DNA from: Sandarakinorhabdus cyanobacteriorum
Lineage (GTDB): Bacteria > Pseudomonadota > Alphaproteobacteria > Sphingomonadales > Sphingomonadaceae
Assembly: GCF_002251755.1 (NCBI RefSeq)
Contig: NZ_NOXT01000114.1
Span: 1 to 64,000, forward strand
DNA: 64,000 bases
Direction: 5' to 3'
Below, one piece after another: positions 35,735 to 49,670 of the stretch (positions are counted from its first letter, which is position 1; each line of letters opens with the position of its first letter). The notes beneath the pieces are model-generated. The model did not search any database. It was not told where the DNA came from and saw nothing but the letters and a program-made list of their open reading frames with translations. Position numbers and translations under genes: made by a program.

Positions 35735-36324
35735 CCGACTTTTCCGACTTCAGCTGGACCGCCGAGAACGCCGCCGAAGCGCAGCGCCTGATCGGCCTCT
35801 ATCCGCCCGGCCGCCAGGCCAGCGCCATCATGCCGTTGCTGTGGCTGGCGCAGTATCAGATGCGCGATGAAACCGGCGTCGCCTGGCTGCCGGTGCCAGT
35901 GATCGAGTTTGTCGCCGCCCAAATCGGCATGCCCTATATCCGGGCGTACGAGGTGGCGAGCTTCTACACCATGTACAATCTGAAGCCGATCGGCCGCTTC
36001 CATGTGCAGGTGTGTGGCACGACGCCGTGCATGCTGCGCGGCAGCGACGATGTGATGAAGGCCTGCAAGGACAAGGGCCTGAAGAAATATGGCACCACAG
36101 ATGACGGCCTGTTCACCCTGACCGAGGTGGAATGCCTGGGCGCCTGCGCCAACGCGCCGATGGTGCAGATCAACGACGAGAATTATGAAGACCTGACCTA
36201 TGACAGCATGACCGCCATCCTGGACATGCTGGCGCGTGGGGAAATGCCGAAGGTGGGCAGCCAGATCGGCCGCACCGCGTCGTGCCCGGACGGCGGGCCG
36301 ACCACGTTGACGGATATGGTGTGA
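35731..36324 (+). CDS. nuoE: NADH-quinone oxidoreductase subunit E
   Basis: This 197-residue 24-kDa subunit carries the [2Fe-2S] cluster N1a. The ligands are in VQVCGTTPCMLRGSDD and ECLGACANAPMVQIND, and the helical N-terminus contains QASAIMPLLWLAQYQ and RAYEVASFYTMYNL. ATG 35731 follows from ATGA overlap with the cupin gene. The stop overlaps a tiny membrane ORF (TGATG). Confidence 0.96.
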   Translation: MTDFSDFSWTAENAAEAQRLIGLYPPGRQASAIMPLLWLAQYQMRDETGVAWLPVPVIEFVAAQIGMPYIRAYEVASFYTMYNLKPIGRFHVQVCGTTPCMLRGSDDVMKACKDKGLKKYGTTDDGLFTLTEVECLGACANAPMVQINDENYEDLTYDSMTAILDMLARGEMPKVGSQIGRTASCPDGGPTTLTDMV

Positions 36325-36494
36325 TGGATCGGCGCATTGGTTTTGCAGCGCTTGTTGTCGCTGTTTTTGGCCTTGCGTTGATGGCCAGGCAGGCCGCTGA
36401 GGCGCCGGGCAACAGCATTTCGCTCTTGGCGGTTCTGCTCACCTGGCTGCCCTTGTCGGTCTTGTTGGTGTACCGACTGCTGAAGCGGAGGTAA
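36324..36494 (+). CDS. Small two-helix membrane protein between nuoE and nuoF
   Basis: This 56-residue ORF has two hydrophobic segments (IGFAALVVAVFGLALMA and SISLLAVLLTWLPLSVLLVY) and a basic end (RLLKRR). Its ATG overlaps the nuoE stop as TGATG, which supports real translation. I recognise no family. It could be an accessory of complex I or simply a lineage-specific insert. Confidence 0.6.
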   Translation: MDRRIGFAALVVAVFGLALMARQAAEAPGNSISLLAVLLTWLPLSVLLVYRLLKRR

Positions 36495-36501
36495 TGGTGT
36501 G

Positions 36502-36663
36502 ATGAAGCCGCTCAATATCCTGTCGATCCTGCTCATGCTGGCCTCCATCGGCCTGCTGATCTTTGGCATCGTCAACGACAAGTCGATGGTGGCCGTGGCC
36601 ATGCCGCTGCTGGTGGTGGGCATTGCGGTGGGCGCACAGGCGCGCAAGCGCGAAGGGAAGTGA
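36502..36663 (+). CDS. Second small two-helix membrane protein between nuoE and nuoF
   Basis: This 53-residue ORF follows its neighbour by seven bases. It has two hydrophobic stretches (ILSILLMLASIGLLIFGIV and VAVAMPLLVVGIAVGA) and a basic tail (QARKREGK). It ends six bases before nuoF. No family is recognised. Arrangement and codon use fit a genuine gene. Confidence 0.6.
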   Translation: MKPLNILSILLMLASIGLLIFGIVNDKSMVAVAMPLLVVGIAVGAQARKREGK

Positions 36664-36669
36664 ACGGCC

Positions 36670-37977
36670 ATGCTGGCTGACAAGGATCGCATCTTCACCA
36701 ACCTCTATGGCTTCCAGCCGTGGAATCTGGATGCCGCGAAGAAGCGCGGCGACTGGGCCGACACCAAGGATCTGATGAGCGTTGGCCCCGATGCCCTGAT
36801 CGATGCGGTCAAGGCCAGCGGCCTGCGCGGGCGCGGCGGCGCGGGTTTCCCGACGGGGATGAAGTGGAGCTTCATGCCCAAGACGCCCAATCCCGACCGG
36901 CCGTCCTATCTGGTGGTCAATGCCGATGAATCCGAACCCGGCAGCTGCAAGGACCGCGAGATCATCCGCCATGATCCGCACAAGCTGATCGAAGGCGCGT
37001 TGATTGCCGGCTTCGCGATGCGGGCGCGCGCCGCCTTCATCTATATCCGGGGCGAGTATATCGCCGAGGCCAAGGTGCTGATGGCCGCCGTGCAGGAGGC
37101 CTATGCTGCCGGGCTGATCGGCCGGAACGCCTGCGGCACCGGCTATGATTTCGATGTTGTCGTCCATCGCGGCGGCGGCGCCTATATCTGCGGCGAAGAA
37201 ACCGCGATGATCGAAAGCCTGGAAGGCAAGAAGGGCCAGCCGCGGCTGAAACCGCCGTTCCCGGCCGGCGCCGGCCTTTATGGCAACCCGACGACGGTCA
37301 ACAATGTCGAGAGCATTGCCGTGGTGCCGACCATCTTGCGCCGCTCGCCCGAATGGTTTGCCGCCATCGGCCGGCCCAAGAATGAAGGCACCAAGCTGTT
37401 CCAGATCAGCGGCCATGTGAACCGCCCGTGCGTGGTGGAGGAAGCGATGAGCATCCCCTTCCGCCAGCTGATCGATGAACATTGCGGCGGCATCCGCGGC
37501 GGGTGGGACAATCTGCTCGCCGTCATCCCCGGCGGATCATCGGTGCCACTGGTGCCGGCACATCAGATCATGGATTGCCCGATGGATTTCGACGCGCTGC
37601 GCGATCTGAAATCCGGCCTGGGCACCGCCGCCATCATCGTGATGGACAAATCGACCGACATCGTGCGGGCGATCGCGCGGCTGAGCTATTTCTACAAGCA
37701 TGAAAGCTGCGGCCAGTGCACGCCGTGCCGCGAAGGCACGGGCTGGATGTGGCGGGTGATGGAACGGCTGGTGACGGGTGACGCCGAACCGCACGAGATC
37801 GACATGCTGCTGGAAGTCACCACGCAGGTGGAAGGCCATACCATCTGCGCCCTGGGCGACGCTGCCGCCTGGCCGATCCAGGGCCTGATCCGCCATTTCC
37901 GCCCCGAGGTGGAAGCGCGCATTGCCCGGCGCAAGGGCTTTGTGCAGGTGCCGGGGTTGGCAGTCGCGGCGGAGTAA
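36670..37977 (+). CDS. nuoF: NADH-quinone oxidoreductase subunit F
   Basis: This 435-residue subunit binds NADH and FMN and carries the [4Fe-4S] cluster N3. Visible are [18 protein letters not shown] (glycine-rich NADH loop), [15 protein letters not shown] (FMN site), [15 protein letters not shown], and [16 protein letters not shown] with three cluster cysteines. No nuoG follows; the next gene is gyrA after 214 bases. Confidence 0.97.
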   Translation: MLADKDRIFTNLYGFQPWNLDAAKKRGDWADTKDLMSVGPDALIDAVKASGLRGRGGAGFPTGMKWSFMPKTPNPDRPSYLVVNADESEPGSCKDREIIRHDPHKLIEGALIAGFAMRARAAFIYIRGEYIAEAKVLMAAVQEAYAAGLIGRNACGTGYDFDVVVHRGGGAYICGEETAMIESLEGKKGQPRLKPPFPAGAGLYGNPTTVNNVESIAVVPTILRRSPEWFAAIGRPKNEGTKLFQISGHVNRPCVVEEAMSIPFRQLIDEHCGGIRGGWDNLLAVIPGGSSVPLVPAHQIMDCPMDFDALRDLKSGLGTAAIIVMDKSTDIVRAIARLSYFYKHESCGQCTPCREGTGWMWRVMERLVTGDAEPHEIDMLLEVTTQVEGHTICALGDAAAWPIQGLIRHFRPEVEARIARRKGFVQVPGLAVAAE

Positions 37978-37984
37978 CCGTCCT

Positions 37985-38018
37985 CACAGTCATGCTGGCG
38001 AAGGCCAGCATGACTGTG
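37985..38018. repeat. Perfect 15-base hairpin after nuoF
   Basis: CACAGTCATGCTGGC and GCCAGCATGACTGTG enclose GAAG. It has no T-tract, so it is not a standard terminator, though it could protect the nuo mRNA 3' end. Its core is related to the repeats at 30488 and 38063. Confidence 0.85.
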
Positions 38019-38062
38019 CCGCTAGCGCTCTAGTGACTGCCGAATAGTCCCCCGTCCTACGG

Positions 38063-38086
38063 TGGATGCTGGCCTGCGCCAGCATG
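38063..38086. repeat. Palindromic repeat, copy B
   Basis: The same 24-base core as at 30488-30511, with ATGCTGGC/GCCAGCAT arms around CTGC. Together with the hairpin at 37985 it fills half of the 214-base nuoF-gyrA gap; the remainder shows only a possible gyrA promoter. Confidence 0.8.
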
Positions 38087-38157
38087 ACTGGAGAATGGCG
38101 GGAAAACAGCCTTTCCACTGGCCTTTTCCGGCCCAATCCCCTAATCGGGTCATGCAT

Positions 38158-38186
38158 TTGCAACACGCCAAGTTGAGCCGATAAAA
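38158..38186 (+). promoter_or_regulatory. Possible gyrA promoter, close to the start codon
   Basis: TTGCAA (38158-38163) and ATAAAA (38181-38186) are 17 bases apart. The predicted start point falls at about 38192, the gyrA ATG itself, and no Shine-Dalgarno sequence precedes the ATG. Confidence 0.35.
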
Positions 38187-38191
38187 AGCCA

Positions 38192-40891
<2,700 letters not shown>

Positions 40892-40897
40892 GCCGGT

Positions 40898-41596
40898 TCA
40901 GCCGCCGTGTTGTGCCTTGGCCAGCAGGCCGCGGGCGACCCCCAGCGTGATCAGCCATTGGCCGGCGAAATAGCTGGCCCAGACCAGCGCGCCATCGACC
41001 AGCGGATCGATCAGCCCGCCGCCGCCCAGGCGCAGCACCAGCAGCGTGTCTGACGCGATGAACAGCAGGGCGCCGATGGCGGCGAGGCGGGGAAAGCGGC
41101 TGAGCCACAGCGTGGCTGTCATGGCGCACAGCAGCAGCGCATAGACCAGCATTGCGGTGAAGCTTTGCCCGGCCGGGGTGAGCAGTGGCGGCATCGCCAG
41201 CGCATAGGCGAGCAGCGCGGCCATCACGATGAAATCGCCGATCGCCGGCCGGCGCCGATGCTGCAGATAGAAGGCGATGGCGGTGGCATGGCCCAGTGCG
41301 AAGCAGGCCGCGCCGGCAAGGAACAGGCCGGGGATGGCGAGCAATATGTCGCCAGCCGCCCCCAGGAGCATGACCAGGACCAGCCAGGATGCGCCGGCAC
41401 AGCGCAACTGCAGCGCCGAACCCGCCAGCAGCAGCACGCCGCTGCCTTTCAGCACCACATGTGCCGGCCCGGTGGTGAGTGGCCCCAGCAGCAGATAGGC
41501 CAGCCCGGCAAGGCCCGCCATGGCCAGCATGGCCCGGAAGCGCAGCGGCAGGCCGCTGGCACCGGCGATGGAGATCAGGGCCGTCATGTTAACCAT
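40898..41596 (-). CDS. YhhN/TMEM86 family membrane protein (lysoplasmalogenase-like)
   Basis: This inner-membrane protein of about 232 residues has eight hydrophobic helices. The family blocks are LLGAAGDILLAI...FALGHATAIAFYLQH and LFIASDTLLVLRLGG, whose Asp and His are the conserved polar residues. Mammalian members cleave lysoplasmalogen, but the bacterial substrate is unclear. Start choice is uncertain: ATG 41596 has AAGG upstream, and ATG 41587 is an alternative. It is convergent with gyrA (6-base gap). Confidence 0.82.
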   Translation of the reverse strand: MVNMTALISIAGASGLPLRFRAMLAMAGLAGLAYLLLGPLTTGPAHVVLKGSGVLLLAGSALQLRCAGASWLVLVMLLGAAGDILLAIPGLFLAGAACFALGHATAIAFYLQHRRRPAIGDFIVMAALLAYALAMPPLLTPAGQSFTAMLVYALLLCAMTATLWLSRFPRLAAIGALLFIASDTLLVLRLGGGGLIDPLVDGALVWASYFAGQWLITLGVARGLLAKAQHGG

Positions 41597-41769
41597 TGTC
41601 GGCCTTGGCCGGCCGAACGGCAAGGCCGCAGCGCCTGTCTCACCGATTGTTCATCTTTGGCCGGTTACACACGGCCAATCACCGTGCGTGTGACCGGTTG
41701 ACGCGGAAAGAGTCGCGGCTTAGCCCAAGGCGAAACGAAGAGAGGCCTTTGGGCTTGAGGGAGGCATGA

Positions 41770-43011
41770 ATGAGGATTTTGACGACTGCGCTGGCAATTG
41801 GCCTGATGGCTGGCACCACCCTGGGCGCCGCCAGCCCGGCGCTGGCCCAGAAGAAGCCTGAGGCCGCCAAGCCGGCCCCGCCCAAGCTGTCGAAGCCGGT
41901 GATGGCGGTGGTGATGGCGGTGCAGAAGCTGCAGCAGGCCGGTGATCATGCCGGGGCCCTCGCCAAGCTGACCGAGGCGGCCGCCGTGCCGCGCGCCGAG
42001 AAGGATGATGCGCTGATCCTGGCCAAGCTGAAGCTGTTTTCGGCTCAGACCATCAAGGACAATGCCAAGCTGGAAGAAGGCCTGACCGAAGCGGTCGAGG
42101 CGCCGAGCATCACGCCCGACGAAAAGCTGATGTTCTCCAAGTTTGTTGCCGGCCTGGCCAGCAACCGCAAGGATTATGGCAAGGCCTGGACCTGGTATGA
42201 ATTTTATCTGGGCCAGAAGCCGGATGATGTGGAAATCACCGTGCAGGCCGCCAGCGTGGCGGCAGCCCTGAAGCAGCCGGCGCGTGTGTATGAACTGCTG
42301 ACCAAGGCCATCGATCTGCGCGAGGCCAAGAACGAGACCGGCGATCGCAGCTGGTATGAATTCCGCGCCCAGACCGCCATCGACAACAAGATGGACGACA
42401 AGCTGCTGCCGTCGCTACTGGGTTGGGTGAAGGCCTTTCCGGAGCCCAAGAGCTACAACCTGGCCATCGGCCTGGTGAAGCAGCGCCAGGGCAATCTGGA
42501 CAACAACGTGCTGGTGGATTTCGGCCGCCTGATGTCGGCCGCCGGCGCGATGACCGATGCCAACAACTATCTGGAATATGCCGATGCGGCGCTGGATCGC
42601 GGCATGCCCAACGAAGCCGAGATCGTGTTGAAGGAAGGCATCGCCAAGCAGCTGCTGGACGGCAGCAAGCAGAATATCAAGGAATTCGTGGCCCAGGCGG
42701 CATCGAAGAACGCCGAAAGCAAGGCCGGCCTGGCCGCGCTGGAAAAGGATGCCAAGACCAGCCCGCGCCTGGCGCTGGTAGTGGCCGACACGTTTGCCAA
42801 TCTGAAGCAGTATGACAAGGCCATCACCTGGTACAAGACGCTGGTGGGCAATGCCATGATCGATCAGGACACGGTGAACCTGCGCCTGGCCTTTGCCCTG
42901 AAGAACAGTGGCGATGCCGCCGGTGCCAAGGCCGCGCTGGCCAATGTGAAGGCCGGCCCGCGTGCCATCATCGCCAAGTTCATGGATGTGGTGATCGGCG
43001 ACGCCGCCTGA
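41770..43011 (+). CDS. Exported repeat-rich protein, TPR-like
   Basis: This 413-residue protein has a signal peptide (MRILTTALAIGLMAGTTLG...ALA before QKKPEAAKP). The mature part is a lysine/alanine-rich series of helical pairs, with patterns such as LQQAGDHAGALAKLTEAA, YGKAWTWYEFYLGQKP, and LKQYDKAITWYKTLVG that read like tetratricopeptide repeats. It is probably a periplasmic scaffold. GAGGGAGG lies just before ATG 41770. A candidate promoter (TTGACG at 41698, TAGCCC at 41721) is weak. The precise function is not recognisable. Confidence 0.72.
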   Translation: MRILTTALAIGLMAGTTLGAASPALAQKKPEAAKPAPPKLSKPVMAVVMAVQKLQQAGDHAGALAKLTEAAAVPRAEKDDALILAKLKLFSAQTIKDNAKLEEGLTEAVEAPSITPDEKLMFSKFVAGLASNRKDYGKAWTWYEFYLGQKPDDVEITVQAASVAAALKQPARVYELLTKAIDLREAKNETGDRSWYEFRAQTAIDNKMDDKLLPSLLGWVKAFPEPKSYNLAIGLVKQRQGNLDNNVLVDFGRLMSAAGAMTDANNYLEYADAALDRGMPNEAEIVLKEGIAKQLLDGSKQNIKEFVAQAASKNAESKAGLAALEKDAKTSPRLALVVADTFANLKQYDKAITWYKTLVGNAMIDQDTVNLRLAFALKNSGDAAGAKAALANVKAGPRAIIAKFMDVVIGDAA

Positions 43012-43033
43012 TCGGCCAACGGACGTGACACGG

Positions 43034-43065
43034 GAGCGCGCCGCACGGCTTCGTGCGGCGCGCTC

Positions 43066-43069
<4 letters not shown>
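43034..43069 (+). terminator. Intrinsic terminator after the exported TPR-like gene
   Basis: A perfect 13-base GC-rich stem, GAGCGCGCCGCAC with GTGCGGCGCGCTC, encloses GGCTTC and is followed by TTTT. It is 23 bases after the stop. Confidence 0.88.
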
Positions 43070-45768
<2,699 letters not shown>

Positions 45769-45780
45769 TATTGGCAGGGC

Positions 45781-46257
45781 ATGATGATGCGCTCTGCTCT
45801 GCTTTCCCTCGCCCTGGTCTTGGCCGCCCCGGCGGCGGCGGTGGGCCGTGATGACCAGTTGAAGCCTGCCTCCACCCAGTTTGCCGCCGCCGGCCAGACC
45901 GCGCTCGCGGCCGGCAAGGCGCAGGATGCCATCGACAGTTTCGAAGCCGCGCTGGCGGTGGACCCGCGCAATGTCGCCGCCTTTGCCGGCATCGCATCGG
46001 CCTATGAAAAGCTCGGCCTGCCGGGCAAGGCGGTCAAATATTATCGCGAGGCCCTCGCGCTCAACCCGTCCGACATTGCGTCGCTGGAAGGGCAGGGCCG
46101 GGCGCTGGTGGCACGCGGCGCAACGGCGCGGGCGCAGATCAACCTCGCCCGCATCAAGGCGCTGTGCAAGGCCGATTGCAGCGCCGCTGTGCGCCTGGAA
46201 GGTGTGATCGGCAAGGCGGCGCAAACCGCCGAGGCGCCGGCCAAGCCGAAAAGCTGA
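45781..46257 (+). CDS. Exported TPR protein
   Basis: This 158-residue protein has a short signal peptide (ALLSLALVLAAPAAA) and two to three TPR units (FAAAGQTALAAGKAQDAIDS, AFAGIASAYEKLGLPGKAVK, YYREALALNPSDIASLEGQG). A cysteine pair (LCKADC) follows. Two closely spaced ATG codons at 45781 and 45784 leave the start uncertain by a residue or two. It lies 12 bases after rsmB and converges on rsmA. Its partner is unknown. Confidence 0.78.
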   Translation: MMMRSALLSLALVLAAPAAAVGRDDQLKPASTQFAAAGQTALAAGKAQDAIDSFEAALAVDPRNVAAFAGIASAYEKLGLPGKAVKYYREALALNPSDIASLEGQGRALVARGATARAQINLARIKALCKADCSAAVRLEGVIGKAAQTAEAPAKPKS

Positions 46258-46260
46258 GCT

Positions 46261-47085
46261 TCACCCCAGCCGCGCCGCCGCCCGGGCAAAGGCTGCCACC
46301 GGCACGGTTTCGGCACGGGCTTCGGGCTTGATGCCCTCGGCCTCCATCGCCTCCAGCGCGCCCGGCAGGCCCTTCAGGCTGGCGCGCAGCATCTTGCGGC
46401 GCTGGCCAAAGGCGGCGGCCGTCAGCGCGGCGAGCCTGGCCGGCTGTGCACTGCTCATCGGTGTGGCCGGCACCAGATGCACCACTGCCGATTCCACCTT
46501 TGGCGCCGGCACGAAGGCGCGCGCCGGCACGCTGAGCGCAATCCGCGGCGTGGACCGCCACTGCGCCAGCACGGCGAGGCGGCCATAGGCTGCGCTGCCC
46601 GGCTGGGCTGTGATGCGCTGCGCCACCTCCTTCTGGAACATCAGGGTCAGGCTGGCCCACCACGGCGGCCATTGCGGCCCGTCCAGCCAGCCGGTGAACA
46701 GCGCGGTGCCGATATTATAGGGCAGGTTGGCGACGATATGCGCGCCGGGGCCCACCAGCGCCGCCGGGTCCACCGCCATGGCATCGCCGGCCACCACCTG
46801 CAGCCGGCCATCGGCGGCGGCAGCGAGTTCCGCCAGCGCCGGCAGCGCGCGGTCATCCCGCTCCACCGCCACCACATGCGCGCCAGCTCTCAGCAGCGCG
46901 CGGGTCAGCCCGCCGGGGCCGGGGCCAACTTCATAAACACGGGCGCCGGCCAGATCGCCGGGCACCCGGGCAATCCGGTCGAGCAGATTGGTGTCGGTGA
47001 GGAAATTCTGGCCGAGCGATTTCTTGGCGTTGAGCCCGTGCGCCGCGATCACCTCACGCAGGGGGGGCAGGTCGGCCAATGCCAT
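46261..47085 (-). CDS. rsmA: 16S rRNA dimethyladenosine transferase
   Basis: This 274-residue KsgA/RsmA enzyme dimethylates A1518/A1519 late in small-subunit assembly. It starts with [19 protein letters not shown] and has [16 protein letters not shown] (SAM loop), [12 protein letters not shown], and [14 protein letters not shown] with the NLPY catalytic motif. It follows pdxA by three bases, in the order lptD-surA-pdxA-rsmA seen in many proteobacteria. Confidence 0.96.
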   Translation of the reverse strand: MALADLPPLREVIAAHGLNAKKSLGQNFLTDTNLLDRIARVPGDLAGARVYEVGPGPGGLTRALLRAGAHVVAVERDDRALPALAELAAAADGRLQVVAGDAMAVDPAALVGPGAHIVANLPYNIGTALFTGWLDGPQWPPWWASLTLMFQKEVAQRITAQPGSAAYGRLAVLAQWRSTPRIALSVPARAFVPAPKVESAVVHLVPATPMSSAQPARLAALTAAAFGQRRKMLRASLKGLPGALEAMEAEGIKPEARAETVPVAAFARAAARLG

Positions 47086-47088
47086 TGG

Positions 47089-48087
47089 TCAGCGGCGGCG
47101 GGCGGCGCAATCGGCCGCCATGCGGATGGCGGCGATCATCGCACCGGGGGAGGCCAGGCCCTTGCCGGCAATGTCAAAGGCGGTGCCATGATCGGGCGAG
47201 GTGCGGATAATCGGCAGGCCCAGCGTAATGTTGACGCCATCATCGAAATGCAGCGCCTTCAGCGGGATCAGCGCCTGGTCATGATACATGCACAGCGCCG
47301 CGTCATAGCGGGCGCGGGCATGGGCATGGAACATCGTGTCGGCCGGCAGCGGGCCGATCACGTCAATGCCCTCCTCGCGCAGCGCCTCGATCGCCGGGCG
47401 GATGATCTCGATCTCCTCCCGCCCGATGGTGCCGCTTTCGCCGGCATGGGGGTTGAGGCCGGCAATGGCCAGCCGCGGCGCATCGATGCCGAAATCGCGG
47501 GCCAGGCTGCGCGCGGTGATGCGGGCCCGGCACATGATCAGATCGCTGGTGATCAGCCGCGGCACCTCGGCCAGCGGCACGTGCACGGTCAGCGGCACGG
47601 TGCGCAACGTCGGCCCGGCCAGCATCATCACCGCATTGCTGGCGGCCACGCCGCAGCGTTCGGCAACAAATTCGGTCTGCCCCGGATAGCTGAACCCGAT
47701 GGCGGCCAGCTGCGATTTTGCCACCGGCCCGGTGACCAGCGCCGATGCCATGCCCTGCCGCGCCAGCCCGCAGGCCAGTTCCAGACTGTCGAGCGCGCAG
47801 CGGGCACCGGGCAGATTGGGCTGGCCGGGCACGATCTCGCCCGGATCATCCACCTGGATCAGCGGCAACGCATCGGCAAAGGCCGACGCGGCGTGATTGG
47901 GATCGGAAAGCGTCGCGATCGGCCCGTTCCACACGGCGCGCAGGGCACGGGCATCGCCGATGGCGAGGAACGGCGGCAGGCCGGCGCTGTCACGCCGTTC
48001 CCAGGCGGCCGCGATGATTTCCGGGCCAACCCCGGCCGGATCGCCAAGCGAAACCGCCAGCGGCGCCGAAGGGGCAGGATCGGCCAT
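47089..48087 (-). CDS. pdxA: 4-hydroxythreonine-4-phosphate dehydrogenase
   Basis: This 332-residue enzyme oxidises 4-phosphohydroxy-L-threonine in vitamin B6 synthesis. It opens with AVSLGDPAGVGPEIIAAAW, then has VTGPVAKSQLAAIGFSYPGQTEF and AGLNPHAGESGTIGREE, with metal-binding histidines, and CMYHDQALIPLKAL. The start overlaps the surA stop (TGATG). Confidence 0.96.
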   Translation of the reverse strand: MADPAPSAPLAVSLGDPAGVGPEIIAAAWERRDSAGLPPFLAIGDARALRAVWNGPIATLSDPNHAASAFADALPLIQVDDPGEIVPGQPNLPGARCALDSLELACGLARQGMASALVTGPVAKSQLAAIGFSYPGQTEFVAERCGVAASNAVMMLAGPTLRTVPLTVHVPLAEVPRLITSDLIMCRARITARSLARDFGIDAPRLAIAGLNPHAGESGTIGREEIEIIRPAIEALREEGIDVIGPLPADTMFHAHARARYDAALCMYHDQALIPLKALHFDDGVNITLGLPIIRTSPDHGTAFDIAGKGLASPGAMIAAIRMAADCAARRR

Positions 48088-49445
48088 CAGCGATAATCGA
48101 CGATGGCGTCGCGCCGCAGATCGCGCAGATAGCGGCGCGCGCGCATGCCCACCCGCTCTTCGTTCATCTGGTTGTATATCTCGTCGAAATTGGGGGCCTG
48201 GGCCTGCACCTGGCTGTCATCGCGGCCGCACAGCACCAGCACGCGCAGGCCTTCCTCGGCCGAGCCAAAGGCCGGCGTGGCCTCCCCGATCGACATCCGG
48301 CCCAGCACATTCTGCAGCGCCGGGGGCAGATCCTTCATGCGGATGGCATCATTGGTGGCAACATCACCGCCCACCTGCTTGGCCAGCGCGTCCACCCCGC
48401 CACAGCCGCCCATCTTCTGGGTCAGGCTGCCCAACTCGGCGACCTTGGCGCGCGCCTGTGCCTCGGTGGTGTCGGCCTTCAGCGGCACGGTCAACTGTTT
48501 CAGGCTGAGGATGGCAAGGGTGGGATCGGCGGCCAGCACCTGGCGCTTTTCCAGCAGCGACATGATGGCGACGCCGCCCGGCACCGGGATCGGATCGCTG
48601 ATCTGGCCCGGCTGCATGGCGGCGAGCACCGGGGCCAGCGCATCGCTCAGCTGCTCGGCGCGGACCCAGCCCAGATCGCCGCCCAGGCCGGCCGTGGAGG
48701 CTTCGGAAAACTGGCGGGCATAGGCAACAAAGCTGGCGCCGCCACGCACCTGGCCAACGATGCGCGCCGCATCCTCCATCACCTGGTCCAGATTTTCGGT
48801 GGTGGCGGTCAGGAAAATCTCGCCCACATGATATTCGTCCTTGCCCTTGGCGGCGTTCAGCTTGTCCACCACCGCCTGCACCTCGTCATCGCCGACATTG
48901 ACCAGCGGCTCCACCTTGCGCCGCAGCACGCGGCTCCAGGCCAACTCGGCGCGGATCTGGGCCTTGAGGCTGGCCGCCGACGAGCCGCTTTGGCTCAGAT
49001 AGGCTTCGAACTGGGCCGGGGTCCGCTTGAAATTCTGGGCCACACGGTCGAACGAGCGCTGCACTTCGGATTCGGGGATGCGGATGTCGTTTTCGGCCGC
49101 TTCCTGCAGCTGCAGCTTTTCATCGATCAGGTTGCGCACGATCTGCAGGCGCAGGCGCTGGCGTTCGGCCTCGTCGATGCGGCCGCCATTGGCCGCCAGC
49201 ACCAGCGCCAGCCGGTGATCGATATCGGTATCTGTGATCACATCGCCGTTCACGATGGCCTGGGCCTTGCGCAGGGCCGGATCGACATTGCCGAGCAGAA
49301 CGATGTCGGGCAGATCGTCGGCCGAAAAGCTGCGCTCGGTGGATTGCGCGCCGGCAGCATCGGCGACCACCAGGCCAGAGGCCAGGGGCGCGGCCGTGGC
49401 AAGAGCCAGGGCCAGCATCGGGCGCTTGATCAACTGAAACCGCAT
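48087..49445 (-). CDS. surA: SurA-like periplasmic chaperone / peptidyl-prolyl isomerase
   Basis: This 452-residue periplasmic chaperone escorts outer-membrane proteins, including LptD. A signal peptide (LALALATAAPLASGLVVADAAGA) is followed by the SurA N-terminal fold (AIVNGDVITDTDIDHRLALV and NLIDEKLQLQEAAENDI). A parvulin domain follows (EYHVGEIFLTATTENLDQVM to DLGWVRAEQLSDALAP), and a second, degenerate one sits at the C-terminus. ATG 49445 is chosen because the upstream frame lacks a signal. It is downstream of lptD across a 204-base gap with tandem repeats. Confidence 0.9.
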   Translation of the reverse strand: MRFQLIKRPMLALALATAAPLASGLVVADAAGAQSTERSFSADDLPDIVLLGNVDPALRKAQAIVNGDVITDTDIDHRLALVLAANGGRIDEAERQRLRLQIVRNLIDEKLQLQEAAENDIRIPESEVQRSFDRVAQNFKRTPAQFEAYLSQSGSSAASLKAQIRAELAWSRVLRRKVEPLVNVGDDEVQAVVDKLNAAKGKDEYHVGEIFLTATTENLDQVMEDAARIVGQVRGGASFVAYARQFSEASTAGLGGDLGWVRAEQLSDALAPVLAAMQPGQISDPIPVPGGVAIMSLLEKRQVLAADPTLAILSLKQLTVPLKADTTEAQARAKVAELGSLTQKMGGCGGVDALAKQVGGDVATNDAIRMKDLPPALQNVLGRMSIGEATPAFGSAEEGLRVLVLCGRDDSQVQAQAPNFDEIYNQMNEERVGMRARRYLRDLRRDAIVDYR

Positions 49446-49580
49446 TCCATCACTCCGCAGAACCTTGTCCGCCTTAGCGCATGGCTGCGCCGGGGGGAAA
49501 GCATCATCTTGGCCGCTGTGCGCCAACCGGCCTGAACCAAAGGTGAAATAAAAGTCAGATGCGGCGGGCGCTTGTGCCGC

Positions 49581-49670
49581 CCGGCCGGTTTACCGGCCAA
49601 GTGTCTTGCCCGGGCCGGTTTACCGGCCAAGAGTCTTGCCCCGGCCGGTTTACCGGCCAAGAGTCTTGAA
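49581..49670. repeat. Three tandem 30-base repeats at the lptD 3' end
   Basis: Units at 49581-49610, 49611-49640 and 49641-49670 differ by only a few bases. Each contains the palindrome GGCCGGTTTACCGGCC. On the minus strand each also encodes KTLGR and an in-frame TAA, so the real lptD stop is followed by two copies of its own last codons. There are no spacers, so this is not a CRISPR array. It may act as a terminator-like or mRNA-end structure. Confidence 0.9.

Noticed and set aside
49581-49670. Possible CRISPR array
   Set aside because: The three repeats are contiguous with no spacers, and no cas genes are present.
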